From Bacteroidota bacterium (GTDB lineage: Bacteria > Bacteroidota > Bacteroidia > Chitinophagales > Chitinophagaceae), in NCBI GenBank assembly GCA_025362055.1, contig JANYIM010000014.1, positions 1 to 45,780 of the forward strand: a stretch of DNA of 45,780 nucleotides. The letters run 5' to 3'. Positions 33,896 through 42,657 of the stretch are shown one piece after another (the first letter of the stretch is position 1; the number at the start of each line of letters is the position of its first letter). The translations under genes were made by a program, and so were the position numbers. The notes beneath the pieces are model-generated. The model did not search any database and was not told where the DNA came from. It saw only the letters and a list, made by a program, of their open reading frames with translations.

Positions 33896-33993
33896 CAGGT
33901 AATATTGAATATTTATGCCGTGGTTGGTGTTTTCAGTAACTACAAAATGAAACGAAAATTACATTTACATTGCAATAGCTGTATTTTATATCA
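33896..33993 (+). promoter_or_regulatory. crt operon leader and promoter region
   Basis: 98 bp between the sigma gene and crtI. It contains TGAAAC at about 33948-33953, a plausible ECF -35-like word, followed by the AT-rich ATTACATTTAC. The GTTTAA-N16-TTAAAC palindrome seen before the sigma gene is not present here. That is consistent with indirect control through the sigma factor, though the promoter itself is only a guess. Confidence 0.3.
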
Positions 33994-35514
33994 TTGAAAA
34001 AAGTTGTAATAATAGGAAGCGGGCTGGCAGGATTATCGGCTGCATCTTTTATGGCGAAAGCTGGCTGGGATGTTACGGTATTGGAAAAGCACGATACGCC
34101 CGGCGGACGTGCAAGACAACTGAAAGCAGCAGGTTTTACTTTTGATATGGGGCCAAGCTGGTACTGGATGCCGGATGTGTTTGAACGCTTCTTTGACTGT
34201 TTTGGGAAAAAAGTCACTGATTATTATCAATTAGTTCGACTGGATCCTTCGTACAGGATCTATCGGGAAAATGATTCGATGGACCTGCCTGCAAATTACG
34301 GTGAAGTAAAAAGCCTGTTTGAAAGTATTGAACCCGGCGCTGCTGCAAAGCTTGATCGTTTCATGAACGAAGCTGCCTATAAATATAAAACCGGCATACA
34401 TAAACTAGTTCATAAACCGGGGCGTTCCATCACAGAGTTTTTTGACATAGGCCTGCTGAAAGGTATTTTTAAACTGGATGTGTTCACTTCAATGAGAAAA
34501 CATATCGCAAAATATTTTAAAGATCCGGGGTTGCAGCAGTTAATGGAGTTCCCGGTACTCTTCCTTGGTGCATTGGCAAAAGATACGCCGGCATTATACA
34601 GCCTGATGAATTATGCTGATATAAAACTAGGGACCTGGTATCCCAAAGGGGGCATGTATAAGATCGTAAACGGAATGTATGAACTGGCAAAAGAACTGGG
34701 GGTTAAATTCTTCTTCGATCATGATGTTGTTGAAATAAAAATTGATAAGTATTTAGCGAGGGCCGTAATTGCGCAAACGGCCAACCTGCCTGCCATCCGT
34801 TCATTTGATGCTGACGTTGTGATTGGTGCGGCAGACTATCATTTTATAGAAACAAAATTACTACCCGAAAACTGTAGAACTTATACGGCACAATATTGGG
34901 ATAAAAGAGTAATGGCGCCGGGTTGCTTATTATATTACATCGGGTTGAATAAAAAACTGCAGGGTGTTTTACATCATTCTTTATTCTTTGATACCGATTT
35001 TGATGTTCATGGTAAGGAGATATATGCTGACCCGCAATGGCCCACAGCACCATTATTCTATGTAAGTGCAACGTCGGTTACTGATGATGCCGTGGCTCCC
35101 GAAGCTTGTGAAAACCTGTTCTTCCTGATCCCGGTGGCAGCTGGCCTCAACGGGGATACAGCAGCGCTAAGGGATGAATATTTTGAAAGAATATTGAGTA
35201 GATTTGAAAAAAAGACAGGACAGGCAATAAAGGATTCCATCATATTTAAAAGATCTTATTCATTGAGTAATTTCGTAAGTGATTATAATTCTTTTAAAGG
35301 AAATGCTTATGGCTTAGCGAACACTTTAAGGCAAACAGCTGTTTTAAAACCAACACTAAGGAGCAAAAAAATAAAGAACCTGTTTTACACCGGGCAATTG
35401 ACCGTGCCGGGGCCCGGAGTGCCACCAAGCCTTATCAGCGGGGAAGTAGTGGCAAAGGAAGTGGTAAAATATTTTGGAGGGCAAAAACCCACGGCCCCAT
35501 ATAAGGGGGACTGA
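33994..35514 (+). CDS. crtI: phytoene desaturase
   Basis: FAD-dependent desaturation of phytoene to lycopene at the membrane. Seen: 506 residues, normal length. It starts KKVVIIGSGLAGLSAASFMAKAGWDVTVLEKHDTPGGRARQ (dinucleotide fold plus the GGRA-type motif), then FDMGPSWYWMPDVFERFF, and ends GQLTVPGPGVPPSLISGEVVAKEV, a carotenoid-desaturase C-terminal signature. The start codon is TTG at 33994; an in-frame stop lies a few codons upstream and there is no ATG, and the N-terminus is then exactly the family norm. It heads the crt operon. Confidence 0.94.
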   Translation: MKKVVIIGSGLAGLSAASFMAKAGWDVTVLEKHDTPGGRARQLKAAGFTFDMGPSWYWMPDVFERFFDCFGKKVTDYYQLVRLDPSYRIYRENDSMDLPANYGEVKSLFESIEPGAAAKLDRFMNEAAYKYKTGIHKLVHKPGRSITEFFDIGLLKGIFKLDVFTSMRKHIAKYFKDPGLQQLMEFPVLFLGALAKDTPALYSLMNYADIKLGTWYPKGGMYKIVNGMYELAKELGVKFFFDHDVVEIKIDKYLARAVIAQTANLPAIRSFDADVVIGAADYHFIETKLLPENCRTYTAQYWDKRVMAPGCLLYYIGLNKKLQGVLHHSLFFDTDFDVHGKEIYADPQWPTAPLFYVSATSVTDDAVAPEACENLFFLIPVAAGLNGDTAALRDEYFERILSRFEKKTGQAIKDSIIFKRSYSLSNFVSDYNSFKGNAYGLANTLRQTAVLKPTLRSKKIKNLFYTGQLTVPGPGVPPSLISGEVVAKEVVKYFGGQKPTAPYKGD

Positions 35515-35570
35515 GTGTAAAATGGATTAAAAAAGAGTTTAAAAAACAAAAATTTAAAACATAACAGGGC

Positions 35571-36407
35571 ATGATAAGACTGTTTCATGAATTAAGCCAG
35601 GAATGCAGTAAGAGCACTACCGAGAAGTACAGTACTTCTTTCAGCAGCGCTATTAAATTATTGCATAACGACCTGCGTGCTCCCATTTATAATATCTATG
35701 GATTTGTTCGTTTTGCTGATGAGATAGTAGATACTTTTCATCAGTACCAAAAGGAAGAATTACTCCTGGAGTTCAAAAAAGAAACTTTTGCTGCCATGCA
35801 AAGAGGGATCAGCCTTAATCCCATTCTCAACAGTTTCCAAATCACGGTCAGTCAATATGCCATCGCCCCCGAGCTGGTCAGCGAGTTTTTTAAGAGCATG
35901 GAAATGGACCTTAGTAAAACCACGTATAACAGTAACGGGTACAAGCAATATATTTACGGAAGTGCTGAAGTGGTTGGATTGATGTGCCTGCACGTTTTCT
36001 GTGAAGGCGATGCGGCGATGTACGCCAAACTAAAACCTGCTGCACAATCTCTTGGAGCAGCTTTTCAAAAAGTGAATTTTTTGCGTGACGTAAAAGCAGA
36101 TTATGAGCAGTTGAACAGGACCTATTTCCCGGGAGTGGATTTCAGGAATTTTACGCCTGCCATGAAAAAACAAATTGAAGATGATATTGCCCGCGATTTC
36201 AATGATGCATACGAAGGAATAATTCAACTGCCGGCAAAAGCGAAATTTGGAGTGTATGTAGCCTATAAATATTACCTGTCCTTATTTAAAAAGATAAAAA
36301 AGACAGCGCCTGCCAATATCCTTGAGCAGCGCATACGCATACCCGCTTATGGAAAAGCCTATATCCTGGCAAAGGCCGGGTTGAGGAGCCAGTTCAATTT
36401 ATTATAA
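35571..36407 (+). CDS. crtB: phytoene synthase
   Basis: Condenses two geranylgeranyl diphosphates to phytoene. Seen: 278 residues; the first Asp-rich site is FADEIVD (50-54 DEIVD) and the second is FLRDVKAD with Asp173 and Asp177, both required to bind diphosphate through Mg. YGSAEVVGLMCLHVF and AFQKVNFLRDV are further squalene/phytoene synthase blocks. It lies 56 bp after crtI and 13 bp before idi. The order crtI-crtB is the Bacteroidota norm. Confidence 0.95.
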   Translation: MIRLFHELSQECSKSTTEKYSTSFSSAIKLLHNDLRAPIYNIYGFVRFADEIVDTFHQYQKEELLLEFKKETFAAMQRGISLNPILNSFQITVSQYAIAPELVSEFFKSMEMDLSKTTYNSNGYKQYIYGSAEVVGLMCLHVFCEGDAAMYAKLKPAAQSLGAAFQKVNFLRDVKADYEQLNRTYFPGVDFRNFTPAMKKQIEDDIARDFNDAYEGIIQLPAKAKFGVYVAYKYYLSLFKKIKKTAPANILEQRIRIPAYGKAYILAKAGLRSQFNLL

Positions 36408-36420
36408 TTATCCTGCCACT

Positions 36421-36942
36421 ATGAATCTTATCCTTGTCAATGAAAAAGACGAGCCCACAGGCACGATGGAAAAAATGGAAGTTCATCAAAAAGCCCTGCT
36501 CCACAGGGCTTTCAGCATTTTTATTTTTAACAGTAAAGGCGATATGTTATTGCACCGGCGGGCTTTTAATAAGTACCACAGCGCAGGATTATGGACAAAT
36601 GCCTGTTGTAGTCATCCCATCGATGGACAGGAAACAATAACTGCTGCCACAAAAAGATTACAGGAAGAAATGGGATTTACCGTTTCACTTCAAAAAGCAT
36701 TTGATTTTACTTATAAGGCGGCCCTGGATAACGGCCTCACCGAACATGAATATGACCACGTTTTCATTGGTTACTATGATGGCGAAATTCATCCTGATAA
36801 AGAGGAGGTACAGGATTTTTGTTTTGTAAACATGTCAGCAATACAAATTTCCATTCAAACACATCCTCAAAAATACACCGAGTGGTTCAAAATTGCTTTT
36901 CCCAAAGTGGAAGAGTATCTTGCACTACATGCAGCACGCTGA
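36421..36942 (+). CDS. idi: isopentenyl-diphosphate delta-isomerase, type I
   Basis: Interconverts IPP and DMAPP and so feeds the carotenoid pathway. Seen: 173 residues with the Nudix-fold type I pattern: HRAFSIFIFNSKGDMLLHRR, LWTNACCSHP (active-site Cys62/63 and the metal-binding His65), and EHEYDHVFIG with Glu108 and Glu110. Its inclusion in the crt operon raises precursor supply. The spacing to crtB is 13 bp and to the next gene 30 bp. Confidence 0.95.
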   Translation: MNLILVNEKDEPTGTMEKMEVHQKALLHRAFSIFIFNSKGDMLLHRRAFNKYHSAGLWTNACCSHPIDGQETITAATKRLQEEMGFTVSLQKAFDFTYKAALDNGLTEHEYDHVFIGYYDGEIHPDKEEVQDFCFVNMSAIQISIQTHPQKYTEWFKIAFPKVEEYLALHAAR

Positions 36943-36972
36943 CCACTTAAACGGAAATTCCAACTAAGATCT

Positions 36973-38460
36973 ATGCAATCAAAGGATGCAATCATCATCG
37001 GGAGCGGTGTTGCAGGTATGGCAACGGCCATTCGTTTGGCAGTGCAGGGCTATGCGGTACAGGTGTATGAAAAAAATAGCTATCCCGGCGGCAAATTATC
37101 AGCATTTGAAAAAGAAGGCTATCATTTTGATGCCGGCCCGTCTTTATTTACACAACCGCAAAACATAGCAGCACTATTTGAGCTGGCAGGCGAACCTATT
37201 GAAGATTATCTTACGTACCAACCCATTGATATTGCCTGTAAATATTTTTATGAGAACGGGAAAACAGTGCAGGCCTATACCAATGCTTCCGGCTTTGCGG
37301 CAGAGCTGCAAGAACAGGTCAATGAAAAACCCGAAAATGTCATTGACTATTTGAATCGATCTGAAAAGATATATGAAAATATCGGCAGCATTTTCCTGAA
37401 CCATTCCCTGCACAAAAGAAAGACATGGCTGAATAAAAGAATCGGTAAGGCTTTGGCAACTATCCGTTTCCGTTATTTGTTCAGGTCACTTCACCGGCAT
37501 AACAATAAACAGTTTTCCTCCCCGGAAGCGGTACAGTTGTTTGACCGCTTTGCCACTTATAATGGAAGCAATCCCTACAAAGCCCCGGCCATGCTGAGCC
37601 TGATCCCGCACCTGGAACAAAACCAGGGAACATTTTATCCACGGGGAGGTATGATCAGCATCGCCAATGCCTTATATCATTTGGCCAGGGCAAAGGGCGT
37701 TCAGTTTTATTTTAATACCCCGGTGCAACGCATCATCCATCACGAAGGAAGGGTAATGGGCGTGGTGGTGCAGGATAAGAATATTACAGCCGATCTTGTG
37801 GTAAGCAATGTGGATGTTTATTTTACTTATAAGAATCTATTGCATAACCCGGCCAAAGCAAAAAAATTATTAAAGCAGGAGCGCAGCAGCAGCGCCGTTA
37901 TTTTTTATTGGGGGATAAAGAACAGTTTTCCTCAATTACAACTGCATAATATCTTTTTCAGCATAGATTATAAAAAGGAGTTCGATACTATTTTTAAAAA
38001 ACGGCAGCTAAGCGAAGACCCAACAGTGTATATCAATATCACGTCAAAAATGGAGCGCATACAGGCACCCGATGGCAAAGAAAACTGGTTTGTGATGGTA
38101 AATGCACCGGCCAATGTTGGGCAAAACTGGGAAGAGGTAAAAATAACCTTACGCAATAATATTATCGGCAAATTAAACCGCATGTTAGGTATTGAACTGG
38201 AACCGCTGATAGAAACGGAGCACATCATGGACCCGGTAATGATAGAAGCACAAACGGCTTCCTATATGGGCTCTTTATATGGCACAAGCTCTAACTCAAA
38301 ATTGGCGGCGTTTTTTCGCCCCGCTAATTTTACCGGTACCATTAAAGGATTATATTTTTGCGGAGGCAGTGTTCATCCGGGTGGCGGGATTCCATTATGT
38401 TTAAAAAGTGCAAAGATCGTGAGTGAATTAATTCAGCAGGAAAATAAAAGAAAGCATTGA
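36973..38460 (+). CDS. crtD: carotenoid desaturase of CrtI family, probable 1'-hydroxycarotenoid 3',4'-desaturase
   Basis: Seen: 495 residues; dinucleotide fold AIIIGSGVAGMATAIRLAVQGYAVQVYEKNSYPGGKLS, then FDAGPSLFTQP, YPRGGMISIANALYHLA, and the C-terminal LYFCGGSVHPGGGIPLCLKSAKIVSELI. It is clearly distinct from the first desaturase. Known: in Bacteroidota operons that encode CruF, this second desaturase is CrtD, acting on the 1'-hydroxylated psi end. The call depends on that context, since sequence alone gives only the CrtI family. Its TGA overlaps the TTG start of the next gene by 3 bases. Confidence 0.8.
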   Translation: MQSKDAIIIGSGVAGMATAIRLAVQGYAVQVYEKNSYPGGKLSAFEKEGYHFDAGPSLFTQPQNIAALFELAGEPIEDYLTYQPIDIACKYFYENGKTVQAYTNASGFAAELQEQVNEKPENVIDYLNRSEKIYENIGSIFLNHSLHKRKTWLNKRIGKALATIRFRYLFRSLHRHNNKQFSSPEAVQLFDRFATYNGSNPYKAPAMLSLIPHLEQNQGTFYPRGGMISIANALYHLARAKGVQFYFNTPVQRIIHHEGRVMGVVVQDKNITADLVVSNVDVYFTYKNLLHNPAKAKKLLKQERSSSAVIFYWGIKNSFPQLQLHNIFFSIDYKKEFDTIFKKRQLSEDPTVYINITSKMERIQAPDGKENWFVMVNAPANVGQNWEEVKITLRNNIIGKLNRMLGIELEPLIETEHIMDPVMIEAQTASYMGSLYGTSSNSKLAAFFRPANFTGTIKGLYFCGGSVHPGGGIPLCLKSAKIVSELIQQENKRKH

Positions 38461-39149
38461 CCAATCGTTTTACAAAATACCAGGTAGCTACCTCCATCGC
38501 TGTGTTGTTTCATGCGATCGGCATCATTGGTATCCTGTTTTTTGATGAAAATTTTTTCATACAGTCAACCGCCATTAACCTTTTAGGGATGTTTGCCTTG
38601 CTGGTATGGACCCAAAACGAAAAGAACGCCCATTTCCTCATCTTTTTCCTGGCGGTATTTTTATTAGGGCTTGCAGCAGAAATAAGCGGCGTAAATACCG
38701 GGGCTGTTTTTGGTGACTATACTTATGGAAATGTGCTGGGGTATAAAATAAAAGGGGTGCCGTTAATCATTGGCATCAACTGGTTCCTTATCATTTACTG
38801 TTGCGGTATCAGTATCAATACCCTGCTGATGAAAGCCATTAACCACATCTCTTCCAACACCGGCACAAAGCCAATGGCGCTCAAAGCCTTGTCTGTTATC
38901 ATCGACGGGGCAACCCTTGCCGTTTTCTTTGATTGGGTGATGGAGCCGGTAGCGGTTAAACTGCATTATTGGCAATGGGGTGGAGATGGGGCCGCACCCT
39001 TGTATAATTATTTGTGCTGGTTTGCAATAAGTCTTCCGTTGCTGGGCATATTTCATTTCGCCAAATTCGATAAGCAAAACAAATTCGCAGTAAATTTGTT
39101 GTTGATCCAACTCATGTTTTTCCTGCTTTTAAGAACATTCATGAAATGA
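38457..39149 (+). CDS. cruF: carotenoid 1,2-hydratase, CruF type
   Basis: Adds water to the psi end of a monocyclic or acyclic carotene in the membrane. Seen: 230 residues, seven or so hydrophobic segments, with AAEISGVNTGAVFGDYTYGNVLG and GVPLIIGINWFLIIYCCGI, then FFDWVMEPVAVKLHYWQW, the blocks of the CruF/bisanhydrobacterioruberin-hydratase family (DUF422). The start is TTG at 38457 overlapping the crtD stop; it gives MTNRFTKYQVATSIAV, and no ATG fits better. It implies a 1'-hydroxy end group in the final pigment. Confidence 0.85.
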   Translation: MTNRFTKYQVATSIAVLFHAIGIIGILFFDENFFIQSTAINLLGMFALLVWTQNEKNAHFLIFFLAVFLLGLAAEISGVNTGAVFGDYTYGNVLGYKIKGVPLIIGINWFLIIYCCGISINTLLMKAINHISSNTGTKPMALKALSVIIDGATLAVFFDWVMEPVAVKLHYWQWGGDGAAPLYNYLCWFAISLPLLGIFHFAKFDKQNKFAVNLLLIQLMFFLLLRTFMK

Positions 39150-39158
39150 TACTTACTT

Positions 39159-39641
39159 ATGAACTGGTTAGTCTTTATAGCAATTGTTTTGGCCACTTTT
39201 TTTATCATGGAAGGGATCACCTGGCTTACGCATCGGTTTGTGATGCATGGGTTTTTATGGTACCTGCACCGCGATCATCACCAGCAAGGCCCGGGTTTTT
39301 TCGAAAAGAATGATGCTTTCTTCCTGATATTTGCCATACCCAGCTGGCTTTGTATCATGCTGGGATTAAAAGGCCACCATTACATTGTTGCCGCCATCGG
39401 TTTTGGCATTGCCCTGTATGGCCTTGCTTATTTCATCGTACACGAGGTGATTATCCATCAACGTTTAAAATGGTTTACACGGAGTAATAATACCTATATC
39501 CGCAGCATACGCTGGGCGCATAAAATGCATCATAAGCACCTGCATAAGCAGGAAGGTGAAAGTTTTGGGATGCTGATGGTAGCAAAAAAATATTGGGATA
39601 AGGTGCGTAATGATAAGAAGATGATCAACCTAAAATCCTGA
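39159..39641 (+). CDS. crtZ: beta-carotene 3-hydroxylase
   Basis: Di-iron membrane hydroxylase that puts a 3-OH on the beta ring. Seen: 160 residues; His clusters HRFVMH (25-30), HRDHH (37-41), HEVIIH (95-100) and HKMHH (121-125), the full set expected for CrtZ, with hydrophobic helices between. The last base of its stop codon is the first base of the next gene's ATG (TGATG), so translation is coupled. It supports a xanthophyll product. Confidence 0.93.
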   Translation: MNWLVFIAIVLATFFIMEGITWLTHRFVMHGFLWYLHRDHHQQGPGFFEKNDAFFLIFAIPSWLCIMLGLKGHHYIVAAIGFGIALYGLAYFIVHEVIIHQRLKWFTRSNNTYIRSIRWAHKMHHKHLHKQEGESFGMLMVAKKYWDKVRNDKKMINLKS

Positions 39642-40318
39642 TGAACCCGCACTATACTTATTTTTTGATCTTAGCCTGCTCCCTTGCAGGGCCCTTGCTG
39701 CTTAGCTTTGATAAAAAAGTGGCGTTTTATAAAAAATGGAAATACCTTTTACCGGCAATGCTCATCCCGGCGATGCTTTACATAGCATGGGATATTTATT
39801 TTGTTTCAAGGGGAGTATGGGGTTTCAATGAAAACTATGTAACAGGCATAAAGTTATTCAACATTCCCCTGGAAGAAATACTTTTCTTCTTTGTAGTGCC
39901 GTATTGCTGTGTATTTATCTATGAATGTATTTGCGTTTATTTTCCCGGGGTAAAAAACAAAAAGGGCGGCCGTACGATCTTACTAGGCCTGGCGATCATA
40001 TTACTGACCCTTGGGCTTTATTTTTACGGGAAACATTATACTTCCTGGACATTTTGTTTCACTGCTGTCTTTATTGCTTTTGTTTTTTTGTTACGAAAAT
40101 ATTGGGGCTCATTTGATGCTACGGCTTTTTTAATTTCGTACGTTATCATTCTTATCCCTTTCCTGGTTGTGAATGGATTTCTTACTGCCATCCCCGTTGT
40201 ATTATATAATAATGCGGAAAACCTGGGATGGAGAATTTATACGATCCCTTTTGAAGACGTATTTTATGGAATGCTGCTGGTGATGATGAATATTGTCATT
40301 TATGAAAAATTAAAATAA
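39641..40318 (+). CDS. crtYcd: lycopene cyclase, fused CrtYcd type
   Basis: Cyclises psi ends of lycopene to beta rings. Seen: 225 residues, about six membrane helices made of two related halves. Each half carries the P-x-E-[ED] motif: PLEE at 76-79 and PFED at 203-206. That is the fused form of the heterodimeric CrtYc/CrtYd (CarR-type) cyclase. Being coupled to crtZ places ring formation and hydroxylation together. Monocyclic versus bicyclic product cannot be read from sequence, but CruF plus CrtD favour a monocyclic one. Confidence 0.9.
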   Translation: MNPHYTYFLILACSLAGPLLLSFDKKVAFYKKWKYLLPAMLIPAMLYIAWDIYFVSRGVWGFNENYVTGIKLFNIPLEEILFFFVVPYCCVFIYECICVYFPGVKNKKGGRTILLGLAIILLTLGLYFYGKHYTSWTFCFTAVFIAFVFLLRKYWGSFDATAFLISYVIILIPFLVVNGFLTAIPVVLYNNAENLGWRIYTIPFEDVFYGMLLVMMNIVIYEKLK

Positions 40319-40323
40319 TTATC

Positions 40324-41232
40324 ATGGAATTCGGAAGATTACCTGCGGAAACATTGGACAGCATTGATTTCAGGCTGCCTAAAGAACCTGCTTTTAACAA
40401 GACGGTGCTGAAAGGCAAAGCTGTAAAGGATCCTAAAGTGTATCTCGGCTGCGCCAAATGGGGGCGTACAGAATGGGTAGGAAAAATATATCCACCCAAA
40501 ACAAAAGAGAAAGATTTTCTGCAACATTATGTACAGCATTACAATAGCATTGAGTTGAATGCCACGCATTATAAAGTATATGATGAAGCGGGAATAAAAA
40601 AGTGGACCACCAATGCTGCAGGAAAAAATTTTATGTTTTGTCCAAAGATGTACCAGGGCATTACACACCGTGGCAGTTTAAAAGGGAAGGATTTTATCAC
40701 CAATGAATTTTTTAAGGGTATCATTGCTTTTAAAAAAAACCTTGGCCCCATCTTCATACAATTCAATGAAACATTTTCTCCCAAAAGAAAAGAAGAACTA
40801 TTTACTTTTCTCCGGGCATTACCAACCGACCTCCAATTCTTTTTGGAAGTAAGGCATCCCGAGTGGTTCGCAAAAGAAAGTGTCCGTAATGAATTATTTA
40901 CAGCACTCAGCAACATCAATATGGGCATCGTTATTACGGATACCAGCGGACGGCGTGATTGTGCACACATGCATCTCACCGTTCCAAAAGCTTTTATCCG
41001 TTATGTAGGCAATAGTTTGCATGCAACGGATTATACGAGGATTGATGAATGGATCAAAAGAATGAAGTACTGGCTGGACAATGGTTTACAGGAATTATAC
41101 TTTTTCATGCACATGCACGATGAAGCCACATCACCAGAATTAACAGTGTATTTAGTAGATAAGATGAATGCGGCAATGGGACTACGTTTGATAAAGCCAA
41201 CATTTGTTACACAGCAGCCCGGTTTGTTTTAA
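40324..41232 (+). CDS. DUF72 family protein
   Basis: A TIM-barrel-like family of unknown biochemical role. Seen: 302 residues; YLGCAKWGRTEWVGKIYPP, FLQHYVQHYNSIELNATHYKV and PIFIQFNETFSP, then LEVRHPEWF and DTSGRRDCAHMHLTVPKAFIRYVG, the standard DUF72 blocks. It begins 5 bp after crtYcd, so it is likely read on the same transcript. Its stop overlaps the convergent umuC stop by 4 bases (the palindrome TTAA serves both). I do not assign a function. Confidence 0.9.
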   Translation: MEFGRLPAETLDSIDFRLPKEPAFNKTVLKGKAVKDPKVYLGCAKWGRTEWVGKIYPPKTKEKDFLQHYVQHYNSIELNATHYKVYDEAGIKKWTTNAAGKNFMFCPKMYQGITHRGSLKGKDFITNEFFKGIIAFKKNLGPIFIQFNETFSPKRKEELFTFLRALPTDLQFFLEVRHPEWFAKESVRNELFTALSNINMGIVITDTSGRRDCAHMHLTVPKAFIRYVGNSLHATDYTRIDEWIKRMKYWLDNGLQELYFFMHMHDEATSPELTVYLVDKMNAAMGLRLIKPTFVTQQPGLF

Positions 41233-42512
41233 CCAACTTTAAATAATTCTTCCCATCTTGTAGTATAACGCGGACTTCTTAATTCCTGGCGCATTTTCCA
41301 GTCCCTTGTTGTTCCCGACGCTGCAAATTTTATCATATCATCCCTCATGGCAAAATTCACATTGTCGAGCATGCTCATTAAAAAACGATTGCTGTTTTTG
41401 TTCTCCCGCATAAATAAATTTCCCTGTATCGTAGTATCGGGAACAATACCACTCAACATTACGCCGGCCTTTTTATAAATTCTCCCTTGTTCATATAATT
41501 TATCGACCAACTGCACGGCCGGTTTTATTAATTCATTGGTAGCAGAAGTAGCAATTGGTAATGTTACATGACTGCTGATGGTAGGCCCATGCCTGAAATA
41601 AGTATTATGGCTTTGCTCTTTTGGTACCACAAATACACTGATGGTATTGGCAGCGCTCAATTGCCTGCGTAATTTTTCTGCTGCTCTTGATGTATAGGTT
41701 GCTATTGCTTCTTTAATGTCACCGATATCTTTTACGGGGTTGCCAAACATCCTTGTGGTAGCGATCATTTTTTTTATGGTCAGCTCTTCTTTCATTTCAT
41801 TGGCGGATTCACCCTTTAATTCCTTTATGAGCCTGGTACCAACCACGCCACCTAAATTTTTATATGCCCATTCTTCCGTTTTTTTTGTGAGATCATAAGC
41901 GGTGAATATGGCATTCATTTCAACCAGCTTTTGCGCGTATTGTCTGCCTATACCCCACACCTCACCAATAGGGGTGTCCTGTAGTGCTTTGCTTATTTTT
42001 TCTTTTGTATCCAGCACAACCACGCAACTGGTAGCTATCTTATTTTTTTTAGCGATATGATTGGCTACTTTAGATAACACTTTGGTAGGCGCCACACCCA
42101 CAGACACTTTTATTCCTGTCCATTGCTCTACGGTCTCTCTTATGTTTATTGCAACCTCTTCAATGTCTTTTTCTGCAAAGGCATCTAAATTTAAAAATGC
42201 CTCATCTACAGAATACACTTCCACATTTTCTTTCCCCAGCATTATCCTTAATGTTTCCATCACCCGCCAGCTCAGGTCGCCATATAAATTATAGTTACTG
42301 GAAAAAGTAGCTACACCGTGTTTCTCTATCAAGGGCCTTGCTTTAAAATATGGCCCCGCCATTTCTACACCTATGCTTTTTGCCTCATCACTCCTCGATA
42401 TGATGCAGCCATCGTTGTTGCTTAATACAACAACGGGCTTTTTATCCAGGTGTGGAAGAAATAATCTTTCACAACTGCAATAGAAACTGTTACAATCTAC
42501 AATGGCTTTCAT
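41229..42512 (-). CDS. umuC: Y-family DNA polymerase, UmuC (Pol V catalytic subunit)
   Basis: Error-prone lesion-bypass polymerase. Seen: 427 residues from the ATG at 42512 (KAIVDCNSFYCSCERLF), then VVVLSNNDGCIISRSDEAKSIGVEMAGPYF, YSVDEAFLNLDAF with the catalytic acidic pair, VSVGVAPTKVLSKVANHIAK and the little-finger region. The C-terminal extension typical of UmuC is present. A frame open to 42596 would add 28 residues, but these are encoded by hairpin repeats (NCPGLQARDNEK) and I reject them. The gene is separated from umuD by a transposase gene and a GGGCTTTAGCCC palindrome lies 5 bases before its ATG. Confidence 0.95.
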   Translation of the reverse strand: MKAIVDCNSFYCSCERLFLPHLDKKPVVVLSNNDGCIISRSDEAKSIGVEMAGPYFKARPLIEKHGVATFSSNYNLYGDLSWRVMETLRIMLGKENVEVYSVDEAFLNLDAFAEKDIEEVAINIRETVEQWTGIKVSVGVAPTKVLSKVANHIAKKNKIATSCVVVLDTKEKISKALQDTPIGEVWGIGRQYAQKLVEMNAIFTAYDLTKKTEEWAYKNLGGVVGTRLIKELKGESANEMKEELTIKKMIATTRMFGNPVKDIGDIKEAIATYTSRAAEKLRRQLSAANTISVFVVPKEQSHNTYFRHGPTISSHVTLPIATSATNELIKPAVQLVDKLYEQGRIYKKAGVMLSGIVPDTTIQGNLFMRENKNSNRFLMSMLDNVNFAMRDDMIKFAASGTTRDWKMRQELRSPRYTTRWEELFKVG

Positions 42513-42517
42513 GTTGT

Positions 42518-42529
42518 GGGCTAAAGCCC
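42518..42529. repeat. palindrome GGGCTAAAGCCC before umuC (RAYT-linked repeat)
   Basis: One of three copies of this 12-bp word around the transposase gene; the others are at 42658-42669 and 43156-43167. This copy sits directly upstream of the umuC start and could hide its ribosome binding site when folded. Confidence 0.75.
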
Positions 42530-42550
42530 TTTGTAATTTTTTTTCATTAT

Positions 42551-42570
42551 CCCTGGCCTGAAGGCCAGGG
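42551..42570. repeat. hairpin, stem CCCTGGCC, loop TGAA
   Basis: A perfect 8-bp stem (42551-42558 with 42563-42570) with a TGAA tetraloop, followed by CAATT. Part of the repeat field downstream of tnpA. Confidence 0.8.
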
Positions 42571-42584
42571 CAATTTAGAAGGCT

Positions 42585-42598
42585 AGGGCAATTCATGA
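42585..42598. repeat. left 14-bp inverted repeat (AGGGCAATTCATGA)
   Basis: Exact reverse complement of 43116-43129 on the far side of tnpA. Confidence 0.75.
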
Positions 42599-42614
42599 CC
42601 TGCCTCGCCCTGAC

Positions 42615-42640
42615 TATCCTCGCCCTTCAGGGCGAGGATA
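42615..42640. repeat. hairpin, stem TATCCTCGCCC, loop TTCA
   Basis: A perfect 11-bp stem (42615-42625 with 42630-42640) and TTCA tetraloop. It has the same design as the 42551-42570 hairpin in opposite orientation (TTCA is the complement of TGAA) but a different stem sequence. Confidence 0.8.
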
Positions 42641-42657
42641 AAAATTAAAAAATATAT

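Noticed and set aside
42513-42596. Longer UmuC start
   Set aside because: The extra 28 residues are encoded by mobile hairpin repeats; UmuC starts with KAIVDCNSFY at 42512.
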